Source: an uncultured Eisenbergiella sp.
GTDB lineage: Bacteria > Bacillota > Clostridia > Lachnospirales > Lachnospiraceae
Reading direction: 5' to 3'
NCBI GenBank assembly: GCA_948960675.1
Contig: CARDPF010000022.1
Span: 12,574 to 19,085 of the forward strand
DNA: 6,512 bases
Shown: in pieces, positions 1-5,322 of the stretch
How positions within the stretch are numbered: position 1 is the first letter of the stretch
Layout: every line of letters starts with the position of its first letter
Program-made: the position numbers and the translations under genes
The notes under the pieces: model-generated
Told to the model about the DNA's origin: nothing
The model's database searches: none
What the model saw: the letters and a program-made list of their open reading frames with translations, nothing else

Positions 1-67
1 GGCGGCAGGAAACGGCGCGGTAGGCCGGATTTGCCAAAACCGTATAAAAGCGGCGTTAGGAGGGCGT
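1..67 (+). other. Left contig edge: possible spoIIIAE tail and spoIIIAF upstream region
   Basis: The gene order of spoIIIA operons predicts the end of spoIIIAE here. Two readings are possible. Frame 3 gives a short tail ending in a TAG stop at 21-23. Frame 2 begins A-A-G-N-G-A-V-G-R, which recalls the Gly-Asn-containing end of SpoIIIAE as I remember it, but this frame has no stop and runs in frame into the spoIIIAF ATG. Too little sequence is present to decide. An AGGAGG ribosome binding site for spoIIIAF lies at 58-63. No promoter is visible, as expected inside an operon. Confidence 0.35.
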
Positions 68-682
68 ATGCAGGTGTTTTTGGAGACGTTAAGGCAGGCA
101 GCAATATTTATGGTGATCGGCAGAATGATCCTGCATTTTTTTCCGGGGGACAAATATGACCGGTACGGAAAAATGATGGTAGCGTTGGTGGTGGTGTCCC
201 AGCTGGCGGTACCGCTGTTTTCCTTTTTGGAGGAGGGATGGAAGCAGACATTTTGGGAACGGGTCGGACAGCTGGAAACGGACAGCGAGATGTTTTCCGG
301 ACAGCTGGCGGATCTCATGGAGGGGGAAGGGGCCCTTGTGGAAAACGGCATGGTATTGTCGGTGGAGGAGTGTGTGCAAAAACAGGCCGAACAAGCCGGG
401 GTAGAAGTGAAGGATGTATATATTGAGGACGGCGTGGTGGTCATTACGGTGAAAAAGCTGGCCGACGCTGCACCTGCAAACGTCTTGCAGCTGCAGGGGG
501 CGATCGAACCGGTGGAAATTTTGCAAATTTCATGCGAGGAAGGGGGGACAAAGCCCAAAGACAGCGTAGCTAAGGCCGGCGCCGGGGCCCAAAGAGGCAG
601 GCAGAGAGAGGATTTGGCGGAAATTTTTGCGGATGGACTGGGAATGAAAGCAGGGAGGGTGGAGGTCATTGAACGGCAGTAA
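68..682 (+). CDS. spoIIIAF: Stage III sporulation protein AF
   Basis: Mother-cell membrane protein of the SpoIIIA complex, which with forespore SpoIIQ forms the channel across the two membranes around the engulfed forespore. The 204-residue product has two N-terminal hydrophobic segments (about residues 11-25 and 36-54) joined by a FPGDKYDRYGK loop. This is the family layout: a short loop with a KY.KY-like motif, then a second helix ending in VP. A soluble domain follows, with a beta-strand-rich stretch around VYIEDGVVVITVKKL and a GLGMKAGRVEVI-like end, consistent with the ring-building-motif fold reported for this family. Length is about normal. The ATG is preceded by AGGAGG at 58-63, four bases away. 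The 3' end overlaps spoIIIAG by 14 bases, which suggests translational coupling. Family assignment rests on the two-helix motif plus synteny with AG and AH. Confidence 0.9.
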   Translation: MQVFLETLRQAAIFMVIGRMILHFFPGDKYDRYGKMMVALVVVSQLAVPLFSFLEEGWKQTFWERVGQLETDSEMFSGQLADLMEGEGALVENGMVLSVEECVQKQAEQAGVEVKDVYIEDGVVVITVKKLADAAPANVLQLQGAIEPVEILQISCEEGGTKPKDSVAKAGAGAQRGRQREDLAEIFADGLGMKAGRVEVIERQ

Positions 683-1268
683 TTGGAAGATGTGGTGTAA
701 AAAAATGATGACCCGGGACAATTTGATCGTCTTTGCGCTTCTGGGACTTTTGCTCATGGTGATCGCCCTCCCGGCGGGGAAAAAGGAAGAAAAAACCGTG
801 ATAAAGTCCCAACTATCGGACACAGCGAATGGTATGATGGAAGAAAGGCAGGAGGAAAATGCAGATTATGGGGCGGAACTGGAACGGAAGCTGGAACAGT
901 TTTTGTCCCACATGGACGGGGTAGGACAGACGGAGGTGATGATCACGTTTTCTTCCACGCAGGAGCAGGTGGTGGAGAAGGATCCCACGTCTGCTGTTGC
1001 AAAGACGGGGGAGAACGATTCGCTGGGGGGAAGCCGCAGCACGGAGTCGCAAAACCTGGGGCAGGAGACGGTGTATACGACGGATAGGGAGGGAAACCGG
1101 ACGCCCTATGTGAAAAAGACGCTGGCCGCACAGGTACGGGGCGTGACCGTACTGGCGCAGGGGGGCGGGGAGCCGGTCATCCAAAAGAATATTACGGACG
1201 TGATTGTGGCATTATTTGGAATTGAAGCTCATAAAATAAAAGTAGCAAAACTGGTGACAGCAAAGTAG
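669..1268 (+). CDS. spoIIIAG: Stage III sporulation protein AG
   Basis: Ring-forming component of the SpoIIIA-SpoIIQ channel, anchored in the mother-cell-derived outer forespore membrane with its bulk in the intermembrane space. The 199-residue product has one transmembrane helix (about 18-35). The ring-building motif is in two halves: residues 69-98, LE.KLEQFL..MDGVGQTEVMITF, and residues 150-195, GVTVLAQGG.....I...IVALFGIEAHKIKVAKL. Between them lies a polar insert (about 100-148) where the family carries its extra beta-triangle. The TTG start at 669 has purine-rich sites upstream (GGGAGGG at 653-659, GGAGG at 661-665). The alternative ATG at 690 has no comparable site and would remove only seven residues ahead of the helix. 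The TTG start lies inside spoIIIAF. The 3' neighbour is spoIIIAH. Confidence 0.93.
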   Translation: MNGSNWKMWCKKMMTRDNLIVFALLGLLLMVIALPAGKKEEKTVIKSQLSDTANGMMEERQEENADYGAELERKLEQFLSHMDGVGQTEVMITFSSTQEQVVEKDPTSAVAKTGENDSLGGSRSTESQNLGQETVYTTDREGNRTPYVKKTLAAQVRGVTVLAQGGGEPVIQKNITDVIVALFGIEAHKIKVAKLVTAK

Positions 1269-1297
1269 ACAGCGGTTACGGTCTGCATCCGTCAGGG

Positions 1298-1306
1298 AGA
1301 AGGAGG
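1298..1306 (+). promoter_or_regulatory. Very strong Shine-Dalgarno between spoIIIAG and spoIIIAH
   Basis: AGAAGGAGG at 1298-1306 is one of the best anti-16S matches in the window. It lies 46 bases before the first possible spoIIIAH start (GTG 1353), too far to serve it directly. An in-frame TGA at 1338-1340 blocks any longer spoIIIAH. The site is 11 bases before ATG 1318, so it most plausibly drives the mini-ORF described separately. Confidence 0.5.
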
Positions 1307-1317
1307 CGTAACGGACA

Positions 1318-1365
1318 ATGCTGTCGCTGAATATGAATGAGGAAAGCAGAGGGTGCAGAAATTGA
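1318..1365 (+). CDS. Putative 15-codon leader mini-ORF coupled to spoIIIAH
   Basis: The ATG at 1318 follows AGAAGGAGG (1298-1306) by 11 bases. It opens a 15-codon frame encoding MLSLNMNEESRGCRN and ends at TGA 1363-1365. That TGA overlaps a possible TTG start of spoIIIAH at 1362-1364 (the four bases TTGA), the geometry of stop-start translational coupling. The peptide resembles nothing I know. Its role, if any, would be to deliver ribosomes to the weakly initiated spoIIIAH, not to make a functional product. It could be a chance frame, since 15 codons is little evidence. The strong site with no other start to serve is the main argument. Confidence 0.35.
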   Translation: MLSLNMNEESRGCRN

Positions 1366-2120
1366 AAAACATGTTCAAACGCAACCAGATCATGATTACG
1401 GCGTTGGCGATTATGATCGCAGTGGCAGGTTACCTGAATTTTGCGGGCACAAAGATCGGGGAAGAGGAAATGGTGAGCGCGGGGGCGCAAAACGCACAGG
1501 AGGATATGGAGGGACTCCTGGATTTGCCTGTGGATGACGTTGCTTACGATATTCCCAGCCTGGATTCGGATGCGGAAGGACTTGCCGTGGAAAATTACCT
1601 GGATGAGGATATGCAGGTAGCGGATCAGTCCAACCTGACTGTGGTATCGGATTATATGGATGAGGGGATGGCGGAGGACGTCGTCGATACGGACGCGATC
1701 AGCCAGGAGGCCGAAGTGCAGGATGGGGAGATACCGGGAGAAGCGGTGTATACCAGTTCGGCGGGAGTATCTTCGATGTCGGGCGCCAAGCTTTTGAAAG
1801 AGCAGACCCGCGCCAGAAATAAGGAAACCCTTTTGGAGATCATCAATAACGCCAACATTGCGGAATCCCAGAAGCAGGAGGCCGTGGACAATATGATTGC
1901 GCTGACGGATGTGGCGGAACGGGAGACGGCGGCGGAGATTCTTTTGGAGGCGAAAGGGTTTACGGATGCGGTTGTCACCATTACACAGGACAGCGCAGAT
2001 GTGGTGGTGGGTCTGGCGACGCTGACCGATGTGGAATGTGCGCAGATAGAGGATATCGTATCAAGAAAGACCGGGATAGCGGCGGAGAATATCGTGATTA
2101 ACCCGATGACCGTAAAATAG
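1353..2120 (+). CDS. spoIIIAH: Stage III sporulation protein AH, SpoIIQ partner
   Basis: Mother-cell membrane protein whose outer domain binds forespore SpoIIQ across the intermembrane space, holding the feeding channel together and helping engulfment. The 255-residue product has a basic N-terminus (KNMFKRNQ) and one transmembrane helix (about 12-30, IMITALAIMIAVAGYLNF). A long acidic linker (about 31-135) follows, then a C-terminal YscJ/FliF-like ring-building domain (about 145-255). That domain contains ARNKETLLEIINNANI, a helix ending LTDVAERETAAEILLEAKGF, and strands DAVVTI and ADVVVGL. The start is uncertain: GTG 1353 (GAGGA at 1339-1343), TTG 1362 (AGAGGG at 1348-1353, overlapping the mini-ORF stop) or ATG 1371. 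The Lachnospiraceae-like start MKN.FKRNQ favours TTG 1362. All three keep the membrane helix. The gene is followed directly by a terminator, so it is last in the operon. Confidence 0.93.
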   Translation: MQKLKNMFKRNQIMITALAIMIAVAGYLNFAGTKIGEEEMVSAGAQNAQEDMEGLLDLPVDDVAYDIPSLDSDAEGLAVENYLDEDMQVADQSNLTVVSDYMDEGMAEDVVDTDAISQEAEVQDGEIPGEAVYTSSAGVSSMSGAKLLKEQTRARNKETLLEIINNANIAESQKQEAVDNMIALTDVAERETAAEILLEAKGFTDAVVTITQDSADVVVGLATLTDVECAQIEDIVSRKTGIAAENIVINPMTVK

Positions 2121-2122
2121 AT

Positions 2123-2160
2123 GTAACAGTTCAGACCTGTCTGAACTGTTACCGGATTTT
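2123..2160 (+). terminator. Intrinsic terminator of the spoIIIA operon
   Basis: A perfect 13-bp stem pairs 2123-2135 with 2140-2152 around the four-base loop CCTG. It is followed, after CCGGA, by only four Ts at 2157-2160. It begins three bases after the spoIIIAH stop. The stem is rather A/T-rich and the T-run is short and offset, so termination may be partial. On the other strand the stem is followed by TATTTTA, but no opposing gene is present to use it. Confidence 0.65.
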
Positions 2161-2183
2161 ACATGTTTTGCGAAACAGTAACG

Positions 2184-2212
2184 TTGCAGTGCGTGAAAAA
2201 ATGTGCTAAAGT
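2184..2212 (+). promoter_or_regulatory. Candidate vegetative-type promoter A for the deoB leader
   Basis: TTGCAG (2184-2189) and TAAAGT (2207-2212) are 17 bases apart, with a TG at 2204-2205 giving an extended -10. The -35 is a weak match and the -10 a fair one. Transcription would start near 2219, upstream of the long-range helix of the structured leader, so the complete RNA fold could form. Confidence 0.4.
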
Positions 2213-2222
2213 AAATAGAGTG

Positions 2223-2231
2223 TGGTATACT
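2223..2231 (+). promoter_or_regulatory. Candidate extended -10 promoter B for the deoB leader
   Basis: TGGTATACT at 2223-2231 is a near-consensus extended -10 (TGn plus TATACT, five of six). No good -35 lies 16-18 bases upstream. Transcription would start around 2237-2238, trimming the first bases of the structured leader's closing helix. It stands in the A/T-rich stretch directly before the G+C-rich leader and is the best -10 in the intergenic region. Confidence 0.5.
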
Positions 2232-2233
2232 AC

Positions 2234-2388
2234 TGTGAAAGCCCCGGACGGCGCTGTGTGAATGGGCATGCCTGGCATGCACAGGCACACAGACATCGGA
2301 CGGGCAGGTCGGCAGAACCGCGCGGGCGCGGGCCCGGACTGTGAATACCTGCGGTGGCTGCATGAGCGCGTAGCGGACGGCTTTCACA
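2234..2388 (+). ncRNA. Candidate structured leader RNA with four-way junction, unknown class
   Basis: No credible protein is encoded here, yet G+C jumps to about 69% against 38% just upstream. A nested fold can be drawn by eye. P1 is 2234-2243 with 2379-2388 (perfect 10 bp, TGTGAAAGCC/GGCTTTCACA). P2 is 2254-2260 with 2286-2292 (7 bp), with inner 2271-2274/2282-2285. P3 is 2304-2309 with 2347-2352 (6 bp), enclosing 2318-2322/2327-2331. P4 is 2357-2361 with 2370-2374 (5 bp including one wobble). P2, P3 and P4 sit side by side inside P1, as in riboswitch and ncRNA junctions. CGGACGG occurs three times, at or in junction strands (2245-2251, 2297-2303, 2374-2380). I see no hallmark of tmRNA, RNase P, SRP RNA, T-box, cobalamin, TPP, SAM or purine elements. 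It may be a cis-regulator of deoB or a small RNA processed from the leader. No energy calculation was possible. Confidence 0.45.
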
Positions 2389-2507
2389 TGCGGTGGCGTG
2401 CCAGCAATGGCGCATGCCGGTTTAGAATGTATTTCAAAATACGGTCACCGATCGCGGGAGGAACTGTGCACAGGGCTTTGCCGTTTCGGGTAAAGGAGAG
2501 TTGGGGG
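2389..2507 (+). promoter_or_regulatory. Distal deoB leader: GNRA hairpin, palindrome and ribosome binding site
   Basis: After the junction RNA comes a hairpin pairing 2398-2403 with 2408-2413 (one G-U) around a GCAA tetraloop. A weak 5-bp A/T hairpin follows at 2429-2442. Then comes the perfect 10-base palindrome CTGTGCACAG at 2464-2473. The deoB ribosome binding site AAAGGAGAG is at 2492-2500. A second purine-rich site, GGGAGGA at 2456-2462, precedes an in-frame GTG at 2466. No terminator-like hairpin plus T-run is present, so any control here would act on translation or RNA stability. Confidence 0.4.
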
Positions 2508-3665
2508 ATGAAGAGAGTATTTTTGATTGTGTTGGACAGTGTGGGAATCGGAGAGATGCCGGACGCGGCTTCCTATGGGGATGCCAAAACCAATACTTTG
2601 CGGGCGGCCGCTTCCAGCCCATATTTTAAGATGCCCAATATGGCCAGGCTTGGACTTTTTAATCTGGACGGAGTGGAGTGGCATGCGGACACAGACCGGA
2701 TTACCGGTAGGATTGCGAGGATGAAAGAGGCTTCCAGAGGAAAGGATACGACCATCGGCCACTGGGAGATTGCCGGTATTTATTCCCCCAAGCCGCTTCC
2801 CACATATCCGGACGGTTTTCCGAAAGAAGTGCTGGACCGTTTCTGTGAGGCCACGGGCAGGGGAGTATTGTGTAACCGCCCCTATTCCGGGACGGCGGTC
2901 ATTCAGGAGTACGGAGACGCACATGTACGGACAGGGGATTTGATTGTATACACATCGGCGGACAGTGTGTTTCAGGTGGCGGCCCATGAGGATGTGGTTG
3001 GTGTGGAGGAATTATACCGCTATTGTGAGATTGCGCGCAGCCAGCTTGTGGGGGAGCATGGCGTAGGAAGGGTGATTGCCCGTCCTTTTACAGGGGAGAG
3101 CGGCAACTACACCAGAACGCCCAGACGGCATGATTTTTCCCTTATGCCGCCCGGTACCACGATGCTGGATCAGCTTGTGGAGGCGGGAAAAAAGGTGATC
3201 GGTGTGGGCAAGATCCGGGATATATTTGCGGGAAAGGGAATTTCGGAATATGTGACCACAACGGGCAATGCCGACGGCATTGGGAAAACCATGGCATATA
3301 TGGCCCAGGATTTTGAGGGATTATGTTTTGTGAATCTGGTGGACTATGATATGCTTTACGGGCACCGGCGGGATATCGACGGGTATGCAAAGGCGCTTTC
3401 CTATTTTGACGACAAGCTGCCGCAGCTGTTGGGACTTTTGCGCAGCGAGGATATCCTGATGATAACGGCAGATCACGGCTGTGATCCGTCCTACACAAAG
3501 ACCACGGACCATACAAGGGAATATACGCCTTTTTTGATGGCAGGTCCCAGCGTGATACCCGGAAACCTGGGAACCCGGGATACCTTTGCGGATATTGCGT
3601 CCACTGTGCTGGATTATTTTGGGATTACCCCGGCGTTTGCAGGAACGTCCATGCTTGGGATATAA
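2508..3665 (+). CDS. deoB: Phosphopentomutase
   Basis: Cytosolic enzyme of the alkaline phosphatase superfamily that interconverts ribose or deoxyribose 1-phosphate and 5-phosphate. It links nucleoside breakdown and salvage to central carbon metabolism, using two Mn ions. The 385-residue length is normal for the family. Visible motifs are LDSVGIGEMPDA with metal ligand Asp10, and GKDTTIGHWEIAG with the phospho-accepting Thr81 (aligned by GH spacing to the Ser of NSEVGH in iPGM). Further motifs are VDYDMLYGHRRD (Asp281, His286), ADHGCDP (Asp322, His323) and TDHTREYTP (His335). All expected ligands are present. The cap domain lies between about residues 100 and 215. The chosen ATG has AAAGGAGAG nine bases upstream and the family's usual start. 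GTG 2466, 14 codons earlier and with its own purine-rich site, is a weaker alternative. prfC follows after 24 bases. Confidence 0.97.
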   Translation: MKRVFLIVLDSVGIGEMPDAASYGDAKTNTLRAAASSPYFKMPNMARLGLFNLDGVEWHADTDRITGRIARMKEASRGKDTTIGHWEIAGIYSPKPLPTYPDGFPKEVLDRFCEATGRGVLCNRPYSGTAVIQEYGDAHVRTGDLIVYTSADSVFQVAAHEDVVGVEELYRYCEIARSQLVGEHGVGRVIARPFTGESGNYTRTPRRHDFSLMPPGTTMLDQLVEAGKKVIGVGKIRDIFAGKGISEYVTTTGNADGIGKTMAYMAQDFEGLCFVNLVDYDMLYGHRRDIDGYAKALSYFDDKLPQLLGLLRSEDILMITADHGCDPSYTKTTDHTREYTPFLMAGPSVIPGNLGTRDTFADIASTVLDYFGITPAFAGTSMLGI

Positions 3666-3689
3666 AAGGGAACAGCGGAGGAACGACCA

Positions 3690-5285
3690 TTGGAGAATTT
3701 AAAGGAAGAAATTAACAGAAGAAGGACATTTGCGATTATATCCCACCCGGATGCAGGGAAAACGACGCTTACGGAGAAGCTGTTGCTTTATGGGGGGGCG
3801 ATCAATCTGGCGGGTTCGGTAAAGGGAAAGGCGACGGCCAGGCATGCGGTATCGGACTGGATGGAAATCGAAAAGCAGAGGGGGATTTCCGTTACCTCCT
3901 CCGTTCTGCAGTTTGAATACGACGGGTACTGTATCAACATTTTGGACACGCCGGGGCATCAGGACTTTTCGGAGGACACTTACCGTACGCTGATGGCGGC
4001 GGATTGTGCGGTCATGGTCATTGACGGGGGCAAAGGTGTGGAGGCACAGACCCGCAAGCTGTTTAAAGTTTGCGTCATGCGCAGGATTCCGATTTTTACG
4101 TTTATCAATAAAATGGACCGGGATGCCAACGATACGTTCGATTTGCTGGATGAGATTGAAAAGGAATTGGGGATCGCGACCTGTCCCATGAATTGGCCCA
4201 TCGGTTCCGGAAAAAGCTTTAAAGGGGTATATGACCGGGAGAAAAAGTGTGTGATCACGTACTCCGATACGGAAAAGGGAACCCGGGAGGGGGAAGCGAC
4301 ACAGATTCCTTTGGATCAGTTGGACAGGCTCACCGGGTTTGTGGGGGAAAACCTAAAGGACAAGCTGTTGGAGGAGATTGAACTTTTAGACGGCGCAAGC
4401 GTAGCGTATGACTTGGAAAAAGTGCGGGCCGGTGTATTGACGCCGGTGTTTTTTGGTTCCGCGTTGACAAATTTCGGTGTGGAGGACTTTTTGCATCACT
4501 TTTTGCAGATGACTACCACGCCGCTGCCAAGAAAGGCGGATCTGGGGCTGATTGATCCGGTGGAGAATGGTTTTTCTGCCTTTGTTTTTAAAATTCAGGC
4601 AAATATGAATAAGGCCCACCGGGACCGCATTGCGTTTATGAGAATCTGTTCCGGCAGGTTTGACGCCGATATGGAAGTCAGGCATGTGCAGGGAGGCCGG
4701 GTTATGCGCCTCTCCCAGCCACAGCAGATTATGGCAAATGACAGAAAGATTTTGGAACAGGCATATGCAGGGGATATTATCGGGGTGTTTGACCCGGGAA
4801 TTTTCTCCATCGGGGATACACTTTGCATGCCGAAAGAACAGTTTTCATACGAAGGGATTCCCACGTTTGCGCCGGAGCATTTTGCCAGGGTACGCCAGCT
4901 GGACACCATGAAGCGTAAACAGTTTGTTAAGGGAATTAACCAGATCGCACAGGAAGGGGCCATCCAGATTTTTCAGGAATTGAATACCGGCATGGAAGAG
5001 ATTATTGTGGGCGTGGTGGGCGTCCTGCAGTTTGACGTGCTTAAGTTCCGTCTGGAGAATGAGTATAATGTGGATATCAGGCTGGATCCCCTCCCTTATG
5101 AGCATATCCGGTGGATTGCGAATAAGGAGGAAGTGGATTTGGCAAAACTGGTAGGAACATCTGATATGAAAAAAGTCCAGGATTTGAAGGGAAACCCGCT
5201 GCTTTTGTTTGTCAATTCCTGGAGCGTGGGCATGGTGCTTGACAGAAATGCAGGCCTTGTGCTTTCTGAGTTTGGGAGCAATTGA
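3690..5285 (+). CDS. prfC: Peptide chain release factor 3 (GTPase RF3)
   Basis: Translational GTPase that recycles release factors RF1 and RF2 from the ribosome after peptide release. The 531-residue product matches the family length (about 530). The N-terminal G domain has the P-loop SHPDAGKTTLTEKLL (18-32), switch I EKQRGISVTSSVLQF with RF3-type RGIS (64-67), DTPGHQDFSEDTYRTL (86-101) and NKMDRDANDTFDLLDEIE (140-157). Domain II begins near residue 290 with VFKIQANMN..HRDRIAFMRI.SGRF, followed by the typical VRHVQGGRVMRLSQPQ stretch. The C-terminal domain contains GVVGVLQFDVLKFRLENEYNVDIRLDPLPYE and ends NSWSVGMVLDRNAGLVLSEF. It is complete. The start is TTG 3690, supported by GGAGG at 3677-3681 eight bases upstream and by the family N-terminus; no ATG fits. 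EF-G, TetM and LepA are excluded by these RF3-specific segments. Confidence 0.97.
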   Translation: MENLKEEINRRRTFAIISHPDAGKTTLTEKLLLYGGAINLAGSVKGKATARHAVSDWMEIEKQRGISVTSSVLQFEYDGYCINILDTPGHQDFSEDTYRTLMAADCAVMVIDGGKGVEAQTRKLFKVCVMRRIPIFTFINKMDRDANDTFDLLDEIEKELGIATCPMNWPIGSGKSFKGVYDREKKCVITYSDTEKGTREGEATQIPLDQLDRLTGFVGENLKDKLLEEIELLDGASVAYDLEKVRAGVLTPVFFGSALTNFGVEDFLHHFLQMTTTPLPRKADLGLIDPVENGFSAFVFKIQANMNKAHRDRIAFMRICSGRFDADMEVRHVQGGRVMRLSQPQQIMANDRKILEQAYAGDIIGVFDPGIFSIGDTLCMPKEQFSYEGIPTFAPEHFARVRQLDTMKRKQFVKGINQIAQEGAIQIFQELNTGMEEIIVGVVGVLQFDVLKFRLENEYNVDIRLDPLPYEHIRWIANKEEVDLAKLVGTSDMKKVQDLKGNPLLLFVNSWSVGMVLDRNAGLVLSEFGSN

Positions 5286-5322
5286 GACAGACATTTGAGT
5301 GACGGCGGTGATTAGGGGACAG

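Noticed and set aside
813..1184. Antisense open frame opposite spoIIIAG
   Set aside because: The His/Arg/Leu-rich shadow of a well-supported gene, with no binding site or motif.
1275..1312. GTTACG/CGTAAC inverted repeat flanking the strong Shine-Dalgarno before spoIIIAH
   Set aside because: Only six base pairs with a 26-base loop, and it does not extend. Too weak to claim as a regulatory hairpin.
2234..2388. Known structured RNAs (tmRNA, RNase P, SRP, T-box, cobalamin, THF, ZTP, purine)
   Set aside because: None of their conserved cores that I can recall is present. A shared GTGTGAATGGG-like stretch with THF riboswitches is isolated and lacks the rest of that motif.
2262..2507. In-frame upstream extension of deoB starting at ATG 2262 (82 extra residues)
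   Set aside because: The extension is rich in Arg, Gly and Cys, has no family counterpart and covers the G+C-rich structured leader. The normal phosphopentomutase start and a good binding site lie at 2508.
2748..2777. GKDTTIGHWE in deoB with Ile where many family members have Thr, as a possible lost catalytic residue
   Set aside because: By alignment to the NSEVGH motif of iPGM, the nucleophile is the first Thr after Asp (Thr81), which is present. The Ile position is variable in the superfamily.
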